Part shown: piece by piece, positions 16,978 through 25,017 of the stretch | Numbering within the stretch: position 1 is the first letter of the stretch | Layout of the letters: each line of letters starts with the position of its first letter | Program-made: the position numbers and the translations under genes | NCBI RefSeq assembly: GCF_001854805.1 | Contig: NZ_MBLO01000062.1 | Coordinates: forward strand, 1 to 34,904 | Direction: 5' to 3' | Length of the DNA: 34,904 nt | Source: Pseudofrankia coriaricola | Lineage (GTDB): Bacteria > Actinomycetota > Actinomycetes > Frankiales > Frankiaceae | Notes under the pieces: model-generated | Told to the model about the DNA's origin: nothing | Database searches by the model: none | Seen by the model: only the letters and a program-made list of their open reading frames with translations

Positions 16978-18575
16978 GCCGCGCTCAGGCCGGCGGCGCC
17001 ATCCCACCCGACGGGGAGGAACGGCGCATCACCTTCGACGTCCGTGTCTGGTCCGTCAAGGAGATCCGCCTCAAGAACGGTTCGAGTTGGCAGGTCAGAT
17101 GGCAGGTCGCCGGCCGGCCGCGGCCCAACACCCGCAACTTCGCGTCGAAGACCGCAGCCGAGTCCCGTCGCGCCGAGATCCTCACCGCGGTGCGCAAGGG
17201 TGAGGCGTTCGACGTCGAGACCGGTCTCCCGCTCTCCGAGTGGCGCGCACTCCCCCAGCCGGCACCCGACCCGGCGCCCGAACGCACCTGGCTCGCCGTC
17301 GCCCGCGACTTCGTCGACGCCAAATGGGCCGAACATCAGGCACCAGGCACCCGCCGTTCCCTCTCGGAAGCCCTCGGCTCCGTCACCCCAGCCCTGTTCG
17401 ATGAACCACCGCCGGCCCGCCTCGCGGGCCTGGTGCGCGAGGCGCTGGCCGGCTGGGTATTCCGCACCGGGAGCCGCACCATCCTCGGCCCAGACGGCCG
17501 CCGCGTCGAGAACGAACCGCCCGAAGGCTGGGCCGAGGTACTCGCCTGGATGGAGCAACACAGCCGGCCGATCAGCGACCTCGCCGACGTCGCCGTCACC
17601 CGCGCCGCGCTCGTCACGCTGTCACACCGCCTCGACGGAAAACCGGCCGCGGCGAACACCATCACCTGGCGCCGCATGTTCTTCAGCCAGGTCATCACGT
17701 TCGCCATCACCCACGGCGACCTCGAGGCCAACCCGCTGCCCGGTGCGCAGTGGACACCGCCCCGCAAGGTCGTCGTCGTCGACCGCCGGGCCGTCGTCGA
17801 CCACGGCCGTGCGCTACGACTCCTCGCCGCGGTCGCCGAGAGGGCCCCGGAGCTGGAGGCCTTCTACGCCTGCATCTACTACGCGGCGACCAGGCCGGGC
17901 GAGACGCAGGAACTCACCATCGACCAGCTGACGCTGCCCGAGACAGGCTGGGGCGAGGTCGCGCTGGAGGGCAACAACCCGGAGGTCTCCCCGCTCTGGT
18001 CCGACGAACCCGACCAGCCCAGGCAAGCCCGCGAACTGAAACACCGCGAGAAGGGTGAAGTCCGCCCGGTCCCCCTCCACCCCGACCTCGTCGCACTGCT
18101 ACGCCGCCACATCGAGCGGTTCGGGACCACGCCAGACGGCCGGATCTTCCGCTCCTACACGGGCGGAGCGGTCAAGACGAGCCGCTACCTGACCGTCTGG
18201 CGCGCAGCCCGGAACAAGGCACTGACACCAGCCGAGGTCGCCTCGCCGCTCGCGCGACGCCCCTACGATCTCCGCCACGCGGCGGTGTCACGCTGGCTGA
18301 ACGCCGGCGTACCACCCACCCAGGTCGCCGAATGGGCCGGACACAGCGTCCGCATCCTTCTCACCGTCTACGCCAAGTGCATCGTCGGCGAGGAGAAGCG
18401 CGCGCTCGGCCTCATCGACGCCTCCTTCGCCGCCGAACAGCAAACCGCCGAACCCCGGACAGCCCGGACCCAGCCCCTGGCCCCGAACCCGAACACCATG
18501 ATCGTGTCCACACGGAGTCCACAGACACCCGGAAACCACCGGACATCGACGGCCCCAACCGGACACCGTCCGTGA
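16974..18575 (+). CDS. int: Tyrosine site-specific integrase
   Basis: Catalyses integration of the element into the chromosome. The 533-residue protein has an arm/core-binding N-terminus (SWQVRWQVAGRPRPNTRNFA near 38) and a C-terminal catalytic domain: Arg307 in YYAATRPGE, the YDLRH box at 431-435 (the usual first His is Tyr, with Arg434 kept), His457 in EWAGHS and nucleophile Tyr466 in VYAKC. The Pro/Thr-rich tail after 480 is unusual but is repeated in the truncated copy at 21097-21582. It follows the excisionase gene and ends about 140 bp before a remnant of an acyl-CoA dehydrogenase 3' end, the inferred attachment site. It appears intact. Confidence 0.93.
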   Translation: MSRAQAGGAIPPDGEERRITFDVRVWSVKEIRLKNGSSWQVRWQVAGRPRPNTRNFASKTAAESRRAEILTAVRKGEAFDVETGLPLSEWRALPQPAPDPAPERTWLAVARDFVDAKWAEHQAPGTRRSLSEALGSVTPALFDEPPPARLAGLVREALAGWVFRTGSRTILGPDGRRVENEPPEGWAEVLAWMEQHSRPISDLADVAVTRAALVTLSHRLDGKPAAANTITWRRMFFSQVITFAITHGDLEANPLPGAQWTPPRKVVVVDRRAVVDHGRALRLLAAVAERAPELEAFYACIYYAATRPGETQELTIDQLTLPETGWGEVALEGNNPEVSPLWSDEPDQPRQARELKHREKGEVRPVPLHPDLVALLRRHIERFGTTPDGRIFRSYTGGAVKTSRYLTVWRAARNKALTPAEVASPLARRPYDLRHAAVSRWLNAGVPPTQVAEWAGHSVRILLTVYAKCIVGEEKRALGLIDASFAAEQQTAEPRTARTQPLAPNPNTMIVSTRSPQTPGNHRTSTAPTGHRP

Positions 18576-18787
18576 CCGACCTCGGGTCGGCCGACGGACC
18601 GCTCGACGACGACTTCGGCCTCTAATCTGCAGAAACAGCAGGTCAGGCAGGCCGGCAGGATACGCCGCAGATCGCCACTGATCGTGATCGACCGCAACCT
18701 CTTCTAGAGTTACACATCCTCGGGGGCACGAGCGAAATCCAGCGCCTCGCGATCGTTCGCGCCATCTCTGGCCTGCACATTCGCTGA
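18141..18787 (+). repeat. Direct repeat copy A: integrase 3' end plus att region
   Basis: About 647 bp matching 21097-21745 in the same orientation and order: integrase codons from RIFRS onward, the tail, the non-coding spacer and the acyl-CoA dehydrogenase remnant. Identity is high over the integrase core and lower in the spacer. Tandem accretion of related elements is the likely cause. Confidence 0.85.
18713..18787 (+). other. att: Attachment-site remnant A (acyl-CoA dehydrogenase C-terminus)
   Basis: Translates as HILGGTSEIQRLAIVRAISG, then LHIR and TGA. GTSEIQRxxIxRAISG is the conserved C-terminus of acyl-CoA dehydrogenases, yet no such gene precedes it. Such a fragment next to int is what an element leaves when it integrates into the 3' end of that gene and rebuilds it at its other end. 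The stretch shared with copy B starts GGCACGAGCGAAATCC at 18725 and is 23 bp long. Confidence 0.75.
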
Positions 18788-18867
18788 TTTCCGGTTGACG
18801 TCCGTCACCACGGGACCGGACCACCAAGGAGCGCGAGCACGCAGAGGGAAGATCTTTTCACGCGAGT

Positions 18868-20679
18868 TTAGGGCGCTCTAACCGAGGCGCCCAACTCTTG
18901 CTCGAGACGGAACGCGATAGTCGCGGCCCGGACCAGTCGCTCGCCGATGTCAAGGGACGACTGGTTCCTACGATACCTACGTTCTTGGAGGCTAGAAAGA
19001 ATTCCTTCGACCCTACCACGAATCGGATCCCATCTCGGACTTATGTCGATCTTTATTATGTATCCGGGGTCTACTTGGGATAGCTGCCCGCAGGTCTGAT
19101 GTAGGGGAATAAGCGCGCGATCACAGGTTACCAGAGCAAGGTTGTTATTCAGGGTCGGGTCGCCTGTCCCGCCGATGGCGAGAAATCGGAGGAATGACAA
19201 GTCCCACATTGCACCCCAGGTCGCGTGGACGATATCGCCCTTACCAGGCTTCAGGAGACGCTGGACATAGTTTGGATCGTCAGACGATCCAAAGAAAGCA
19301 TTCAGGGCGATCTTCGTGGTGAGCGGCTCGACGATGTCCAGTTCGCTATCCATCCAGTCGATGAACTTCTGGAACCTGGAGACGCGGTCATCTGGGCCAG
19401 AGAATCCCCGGAGAAGAAGGAGTTGAATCTTGATCAGAGCAGCGTAGACGGGTGCTTGCATCAGCTCATAGAAGGATGATGTTGACGATTCGTCGAGAGG
19501 ATCATCCGAGTCCTGTTCCGGTCTTTGCAGAGGGTGCCTCGCCTCGGCCGGCGTTGGGTTGGTGAACTCTTCGAGGATCTGATCTGGTGCCCAGGACGCT
19601 ACGACCCGTGACGCATGCCCAAGTCGAAGGGCCCCCTCCAGGTCCCTGGGGCCACCGAGACGCTGCGAGCACGTCTCGTAAATCGCCAGTCCGGGAATTA
19701 TGTCGTCCCCCGCAATTGCCAGAAGAATTTTCTGGAGTCGCATCCGGTCGCCTTCTGGAAGTTGGTTTCGATAAAACCACCGATCCAGGTCAACTAGTAT
19801 GTTGCTGTCGACGAGTATGCGCCGCCGGAGCGTGTCGTCGAACCCGGTCGAGGCAATGAACGAGCAGCCATCCAATGTCCGCACGTCAGGTGGCGCCGAG
19901 CTCTCGATGGCTCGAACACTGCCGCCCGCGACTTGGTCGTCCCTAGCCATCGTCCGCAGCCAGGCCTCGATCTCGCGGGAGACCGGTCGCTGGCTTCTGC
20001 TCGACACGATTAGACAATTACCGTGGCGCCTCAATCCCTGGACCATCCGGGCCGGCGGGTTCGTGAGTGAAAGAAGTTTGTCGCCATTTGACGCGCGCCA
20101 CGTGACGTGGGTGTGCGAATACTCCAGCGTAGAGTCCGATACTTTGGTCGCCTTGCGCCAGACTATCCGATTAAACGGTAAGCCGATCTGCTGGACGTAG
20201 CTCTTCCACTCGCTATCAGTCCGCGCATGACGTCCGAAGTAGTAGAGGAACGAGTCGCACCACAGAGCGGCCGGAAATTTACCCTTCCGCGGGGCGAAGA
20301 CGGCCAGGTCGCTCCGTGGAATCCTTGGCGCGGTGTCGCCCAATGAGAGATCGACAAGTCGCGTGGCAGGCGGGAGATCTCCGGACTCGGTCAACTTCCT
20401 GACGGTCGACTGCACGTGGTAGATTAAGGTGCTCGACGGCTCGTCGCTGTGTTCGAACAGGAATACAGCCCAAATCTCGCAGCGGTCTGTAACCCGAAAA
20501 AAGCTTATCCCGATCAACCCGATATCGGGCGAGTGGAAGGCCACCGTCCGCCGGTATTCGCCGAGAAGGTAGGCGGCGGAATTGTCCCCGCTGCCGAGTT
20601 CGGGAACGTCCATGCGGGTCGGCGGTATGGAGTCGGATCCGGGAAACTGGAGAACGGCGGTGACGTTGCGGCGGGTCAT
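18868..20679 (-). CDS. Large PIN-like domain protein, possible defence nuclease
   Basis: A 603-residue protein. The C-terminal half carries a PIN-nuclease pattern: Asp291 in RRILVDSNILVDL, Glu335 in AIYETC, Asp482/Asp493 in GDIVHATWGAMWDLSFLR and Asp520 in LALVTCDRAL, the spaced acidic residues that bind metal. The N-terminal 285 residues (YRRTVAFHSPDIGLIGISFF; WLRTMARDDQ) match nothing I know and may sense or bind a partner. PIN enzymes usually cut RNA. ATG 20679 has AAGGGTG 7 bp upstream. It lies alone, opposite to its neighbours, between two att remnants, so it is probably cargo. By eye it is less GC-rich than the integrase. No antitoxin-like gene adjoins. An anti-phage role is inferred. 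Confidence 0.7.
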   Translation of the reverse strand: MTRRNVTAVLQFPGSDSIPPTRMDVPELGSGDNSAAYLLGEYRRTVAFHSPDIGLIGISFFRVTDRCEIWAVFLFEHSDEPSSTLIYHVQSTVRKLTESGDLPPATRLVDLSLGDTAPRIPRSDLAVFAPRKGKFPAALWCDSFLYYFGRHARTDSEWKSYVQQIGLPFNRIVWRKATKVSDSTLEYSHTHVTWRASNGDKLLSLTNPPARMVQGLRRHGNCLIVSSRSQRPVSREIEAWLRTMARDDQVAGGSVRAIESSAPPDVRTLDGCSFIASTGFDDTLRRRILVDSNILVDLDRWFYRNQLPEGDRMRLQKILLAIAGDDIIPGLAIYETCSQRLGGPRDLEGALRLGHASRVVASWAPDQILEEFTNPTPAEARHPLQRPEQDSDDPLDESSTSSFYELMQAPVYAALIKIQLLLLRGFSGPDDRVSRFQKFIDWMDSELDIVEPLTTKIALNAFFGSSDDPNYVQRLLKPGKGDIVHATWGAMWDLSFLRFLAIGGTGDPTLNNNLALVTCDRALIPLHQTCGQLSQVDPGYIIKIDISPRWDPIRGRVEGILSSLQERRYRRNQSSLDIGERLVRAATIAFRLEQELGASVRAP

Positions 20680-21096
20680 GTCGCACCCTTGGTCTGGCGA
20701 TTTATATATCTTAGAGCCCGTCGCGGGCAGTCCTTCGATCAGTTTCTACCGCGGTTCGGCCTGTCGGCTGAGACCTCCGGCGACTGGCGTCCTTCCTGTC
20801 ATCTCCTTGGCCCGCGACTGTCCAGAGGGCGATGTGCGGCAGCCGCCCGTGTGCGCGATGCTCGATCGCATAAGATCCAGTAACAGTATGCACTGGTGTG
20901 GCGAGAAAATCCGCGCTTTTGGTTACCTGAGTGGTTGCCTGCGGCTACTGGCATGGCGGTGTGTATGGCCGGGTCCGAGGCACGACAGCGTGGTCTCGGC
21001 GATGTCCATGCGATGTCGGTGGCTCGCAGGCTGGAGGCTTGGCCTCGCATCATCTGGCTTGACTCTAGGCCAATGTCTGCCGCAGCCGCTACGCTG
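20680..21096. other. Stretch without a convincing gene, upstream of truncated integrase
   Basis: Holds the putative promoter of the PIN-like gene near its left end. The plus-strand frame from 20896 runs into the integrase fragment, but its first ~67 residues have no similarity to integrase and no good ribosome site. It is probably a deletion or recombination scar. Confidence 0.4.
20700..20740 (-). promoter_or_regulatory. Putative promoter of the PIN-like gene with an internal dyad
   Basis: An AT-rich block TAAGATATATAAA (minus strand) lies about 20-35 bp upstream of the start and could hold a -10 element. Directly upstream, GCCCG-CGA-CGGGC (20716-20728) is a perfect short inverted repeat, where an operator would sit. 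The -35 is not clear. Confidence 0.3.
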
Positions 21097-21582
21097 GGGA
21101 TCTTCCGCTCGCAGACGGAAGACGCCGTCGAGACGAGCCGTTACCCGGCCGTCTGGCGCGCAGCTCGGAACAAGGCGCTGACTCCAGCCAAGGTCGCTTC
21201 GCCTCTCGCGCGACGCCCCTACGACCTCCGCCGCGCCGCGGTGTCACGCTGGCTGAACGCCGGCGTACCACCCACCCAGGTCGCCGAATGGGCCGGACAC
21301 AGCGTCCGCATCCTTCTCACCGTCTACGCCAAGTGCATCGTCGGCGAGGAGAAGCGTGCGCTCGGCCTCATCGACGCCTCCTTCGCCGCAGAGAGGGAAG
21401 CTGACAGCCGACCGGACGACCCGGCCCCAGCACCTGAAGGCGATCCCGAACACCATGATCGTGTCCACGCCGAGTCCACAGACACCCGGAAACCACCGGA
21501 CATCGACGGCCCTCACCGGACACCATCCGTGACCGACCTCGGGCTGACCGACGGACCGTCCGACGAAGACTTCGGCCTCTGA
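21097..21582 (+). pseudogene. Truncated integrase, C-terminal fragment
   Basis: About 161 codons homologous and in frame with the 3' end of the integrase at 16974-18575: GIFRSQTEDAVETSRYPAVW onward, through EWAGHSVRILLTVYAKC, to the same tail ending EDFGL. The catalytic Arg region and the whole N-terminus are missing. The box reads YDLRRAAVS, with Arg for His after LR, so it is decayed as well as truncated. The second att remnant follows. Remains of an earlier related element. Confidence 0.88.
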
Positions 21583-21667
21583 GCTGCAGAAACGCCAGGT
21601 CAGACAGGCTGGAACCACACGCCATAGATCACCACCGAACGTGATCGACGGCGTCCTCATCTAGAGC

Positions 21668-21745
21668 TACACCATCTTCGAGGGCACGAGCGAAATCCAG
21701 CGCCTGGTGATCGCTCGCGCCATATCTGGCGTGCACATTCGCTGA
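21668..21745 (+). other. att: Attachment-site remnant B (acyl-CoA dehydrogenase C-terminus)
   Basis: Translates as YTIFEGTSEIQRLVIARAIS, then GVHIR and TGA, a better match to acyl-CoA dehydrogenase ends than copy A. It shares GGCACGAGCGAAATCC at 21683 with copy A. No dehydrogenase gene precedes it. Confidence 0.75.
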
Positions 21746-22539
21746 GGGGCGGTTAGCGGTCGCTCACCGTCCCGCACCGAGGCCGCCCGACCTCATCCAC
21801 CCCTCATCCACGTCGATCTTGAGGGCGCTCTCTCGGGCCGCTCTCCTCTGACTCCCGTCCTGGCCCAGGTCCGGCTCTGGATAGGCACAGGCGTTGGCTC
21901 GACTGGCGCCCAGCTGCCTGCCGAGGATCGCGAGGCCGTCCTCACCCAAGCGCCGCCGGCCGCGACCGCCCGCCAGACTGTGTGAATCATGGCGCGCCGT
22001 CCGGGACTCGAATCTTGAACCCTCAAATTAAGAGTCACGGAGAGTTACTGTCTTTCGGTGTCGGGGTGGACCGGCTGGTGCTGCGGTGTCAATAGCCGCA
22101 ACGGTTTTCACGGTCCGCCCCTGACGCCCGGTGTCGGTACGTGACGGCTCCTGCTCGCGCTTCCGCACCCATTTCACACCCACAGCGATCTTGCAGCTCG
22201 CTCGTTGAGGGGCACTGGGCGCCCCGCCATTGGGCTTGTGTCCCTCGGCAGGAACGTCATCGAGGGCACGGTCGGCCCGGAGCGGGATGCTGCCAGCGAT
22301 GTCACGCCGACCGTTCGCGGGGGCAGCGACACGCGTCGACGATGTCTGTTGCATCGAGCGAAGCCGAGCGATCTTCGCCGCAAGCTTCCTGTTCGGAGGC
22401 CAGGGAGACGCCAGAGGGATGGCGCGGGAGCGGCCGGCTGGGCCGTCGGAGGGCTTGTTCCCAGGACGTTTTACGGTCAAGATCGCGATGTTGGCTCGAT
22501 GCAACAGTGTCGGCTGTGGCACGTCGCTATGCTGGCGCG
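21746..22539. other. Stretch without a convincing gene; holds a tRNA-Lys relic
   Basis: Contains the 3' tRNA-Lys-like relic at 21990-22038. A long minus-strand frame (22028-22816) crosses the region but is Arg/Pro/Ala-rich without motifs, and it overlaps the start of the following plus-strand gene. Nothing else is recognised. Confidence 0.45.
21990..22038 (-). pseudogene. tRNA-Lys(CTT) 3'-end relic, probable old attachment site
   Basis: On the minus strand the 49 nt run from GTGA, through the anticodon loop CTCTTAA, a 5-nt variable region, T-loop TTCGAGT with CCCGG, and a 7-nt acceptor strand, to GCCA. All segment lengths fit a tRNA. The T-stem 5' side (CAAGA) and anticodon stem no longer pair, and no 5' half exists upstream, so it is not a working tRNA. 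Anticodon loop to 3' end is the usual att segment for tRNA-targeting integrases. Confidence 0.55.
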
Positions 22540-24118
22540 GTGAGTGACCGGGTTTGGGAGAGTTGGTCACGGCCTTCGGAAGCGGAGGGCCGGGATCCGG
22601 TGATCGGGTCTCTGCGGGTGGCGTTCGGTCACCTTGCGAGGACCATGCCGACGCTTTGGACGCCTGACGCCGGTAGCTCCGAGCCCGCCGAGAACGGCCT
22701 TTTGGGCGGTCCGTTCGAACCGCTGCAGTATCCGACGACTGCTGTGGTGCACCGGCTCGGGGGCGATGCCGGTGACGAGTTCCTGATCGAGCAGCCGACG
22801 CTGGCGGTGCCCTCATGGGTGCGTGGGAAGGGTGCGCGGCTGGCCGCGCATGAGCGGCTCCTGCTGAGTTGCCGACCAGGCGGTCCGGCGGCCTTGTTGG
22901 CGGCGGCGGTGCCGGCGACGTTTCTGTCCTCGCGGGTCAGCGAGCGCACCCGTGACCGCATCGCGCGGTTATGGCGCCCGGTGCTCGTCGCGTATTTCAC
23001 CGGATGGGACCCGACCAGTCCGCATCTCGAGTGGGTGGGCGGTGCCGTTCTTCGAACCGCGCGTTGGAAGTACGCGTCCGGTCATTCTCTTCCGGGTGCC
23101 CGCGAGGGCTGAGGCGGCGGAGGTCGAGCAGGAACTCGAGAGTCTGCTCGCGGGCGATCCCGGTCCTCACCGGTTCGGGTACGTTCTGCCTTCGGAGCCA
23201 TCCGCGGCCGAGGGCCTCGGATTCGAGCGGCACCACCCGGCGACCGCGAAGCTGAAGCAGGACGTGGCTGACTTCGGTGAGATCGCCGCCCTTGGCGATC
23301 TCTTTGACCTGCCGGATCCGTCGATCATCGTGCAGCAGGCGAAGGGCAAGGGGGAACTCTGCACCGCTGACCAGGACGGAGCGGTGCGGGTCGTCAGGGG
23401 AGCGGATCTGCGCCGCGACGGGACCATCAGGGTGGCCGACGGGCAGGCGACCTATGCGGTCATCTCCGCCGAGAAGCAGCTGAAGGCGGGTGACCTCCTT
23501 CTCCGGGCGCATGTTCGGTCGGCGGATTCCCTGTTTCCGGTCGTGGAGGTCGCCGAGGAGGATCTACCGCTGGCGTCCAGTGGCACAGTGATCGTCTTGC
23601 GGCCCAAGGGCGGCCTCGGCCTTGATGAGCAAGATCTCGCGGCTGCGGCGTACTACCTGCGTTCGCCGACCGCCCGCAGACTGATCAACGCGGAGCGGAG
23701 CAACCCGCTGAGCCTGGCACGCAGTGAGCTGCGAAGGGTACGTGTTCCCAGGGCTGACGGGTCGCTGCGTGCGGCGCTCGCTGACCTGAACGACGCCGTC
23801 CGTGAGTTTGATCGGTGGCGGATGGAAGCGCAGGACGCGCTTGAGGACGCCTTCATGGAGGAGTCGGTGCGCGCGATGCGTGCGCACCTCGTCGACAAGG
23901 GCCGGTTGCTGCGGCTGCGTCACGAGGCCGCTGCGTTGATCGACGACTCCGCGTTCGTCGTCCGTACCCGGTACCCGTACACGGTCGCCTTTCGTTGGCG
24001 ACGGGCTGAGGCGGCGCTCAGTGCCGATCATGCGGCCGATGCCCTCAACGAAGTCCTGCAGGCAGCGGAGGTCCTGCTGTGCTTTCTGGCCCTCGTCTCG
24101 CTCGCGCTCGCGAACGAG

Positions 24119-24124
24119 CACGGG
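24119..24124. repeat. Target-site duplication, left copy (IS21-family element)
   Basis: CACGGG directly before the left end; repeated exactly at 26812-26817. Confidence 0.85.
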
Positions 24125-24231
24125 TGGCTCTGGCGGTTCCATCTGGCCCCGCCAGGGCGGTTTGAAGTGGCCCCACCCGGAGGGTGGTGGGGCCACGGTG
24201 TGGCGGCTTGAAGTGGCCCCACCTGGGTGGG

Positions 24232-25017
24232 TCAGGCGGTGGCCTGGCGGGCGGCGCGGGCGTGGGCGAGGCGGTAGGAGTCGGTGCCGGTTTCGATGAT
24301 GTTGGCGCCGAAGGTGAGGCGGTCGACGATGGCGGCGCAGAGTCTCGGGTCGGTGAAGGTTTTGGTCCAGCCGGAGAAGGACTCGTTGGAGGCGATCGCG
24401 ACGCTGTTCTTCTCTTCGCGTTCGGTGAGGACCTGGAAGAGGAGTTCGGCGCCGCGGCGGTCGAGTTCCATGTAGCCGAGTTCGTCGATGCAGAGGAGGT
24501 CGACGCGGCCGTAGCGGGCGATGGTCTTCGCGAGTTGTTTCTCGTCGGCGGCCTCGGCAAGTTCGTTGACGAGTTTCGCGGCGAGGGTGTAGCGGACGCG
24601 GTGGCCGGCGATCGCGGCGGCGGAGCCGAGGGCGATGAGGAGGTGGGATTTGCCGGTGCCGGAGTCGCCGATGAGGCAGAGTGGTTCGCCCCGGGTGACC
24701 CAGGCGCAGCTGGCGAGGGTGTTGACGAGGGCGGGGTTCACGGTGGGGTTCGCGGTGTAGTCGAAGTCGGCGAGCCATTTCGAGCGGGGGAAGCCGGCGG
24801 CTTTGACCTGCCGGTCGGAGCGGCGGCGGTCGCGTTCCTCGCATTCGGTCATGAACAGTTCGGCGAGGAACCCGCGGTAGGTGAGGTGTTCGCGTTCGGC
24901 GGCGTCGGCGATCTCGGGGAACCGGGCGCGGACCGTCGGGAGGCGTAGGGCTCGGCAGGCCTGGTCGATGGCGGCGTCGGCGGCCTGTTCGGTGACGTTG
25001 CGGCGTAGCGCGTTCAT
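24232..25017 (-). CDS. istB: IS21 helper ATPase IstB
   Basis: AAA+ ATPase of the DnaC/IstB type that assists the IS21 transposase by organising target DNA. The 261-residue protein has Walker A GDSGTGKSH in LCLIGDSGTGKSHLLIALGS and Walker B LLCIDELGYM. An N-terminal helix region (YRGFLAELFMTECEERDRRR) is typical. The ATG overlaps the istA stop by ATGA, so it is coupled. Length matches the family (about 250-260). Intact. Confidence 0.95.
   Translation of the reverse strand: MNALRRNVTEQAADAAIDQACRALRLPTVRARFPEIADAAEREHLTYRGFLAELFMTECEERDRRRSDRQVKAAGFPRSKWLADFDYTANPTVNPALVNTLASCAWVTRGEPLCLIGDSGTGKSHLLIALGSAAAIAGHRVRYTLAAKLVNELAEAADEKQLAKTIARYGRVDLLCIDELGYMELDRRGAELLFQVLTEREEKNSVAIASNESFSGWTKTFTDPRLCAAIVDRLTFGANIIETGTDSYRLAHARAARQATA

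Larger units (their letters stand above)
21097..21745 (+). repeat. Direct repeat copy B: integrase 3' end plus att region
   Basis: Matches 18141-18787 in order and orientation. The spacer still aligns (CTGCAGAAAC, CAGGTCAG, TCTAGAG) but with many changes, so the two copies diverged before or after accretion rather than by a very recent duplication. Confidence 0.85.

Noticed and set aside
20896-21096. N-terminal extension of the truncated integrase frame
   Set aside because: No similarity to the integrase before 21097 and no ribosome site; treated as chance open frame.
22028-22816. 262-codon minus-strand frame
   Set aside because: Arg/Pro/Ala-rich without motifs; antisense to the start of the HsdS-like gene and overlapping the tRNA relic.
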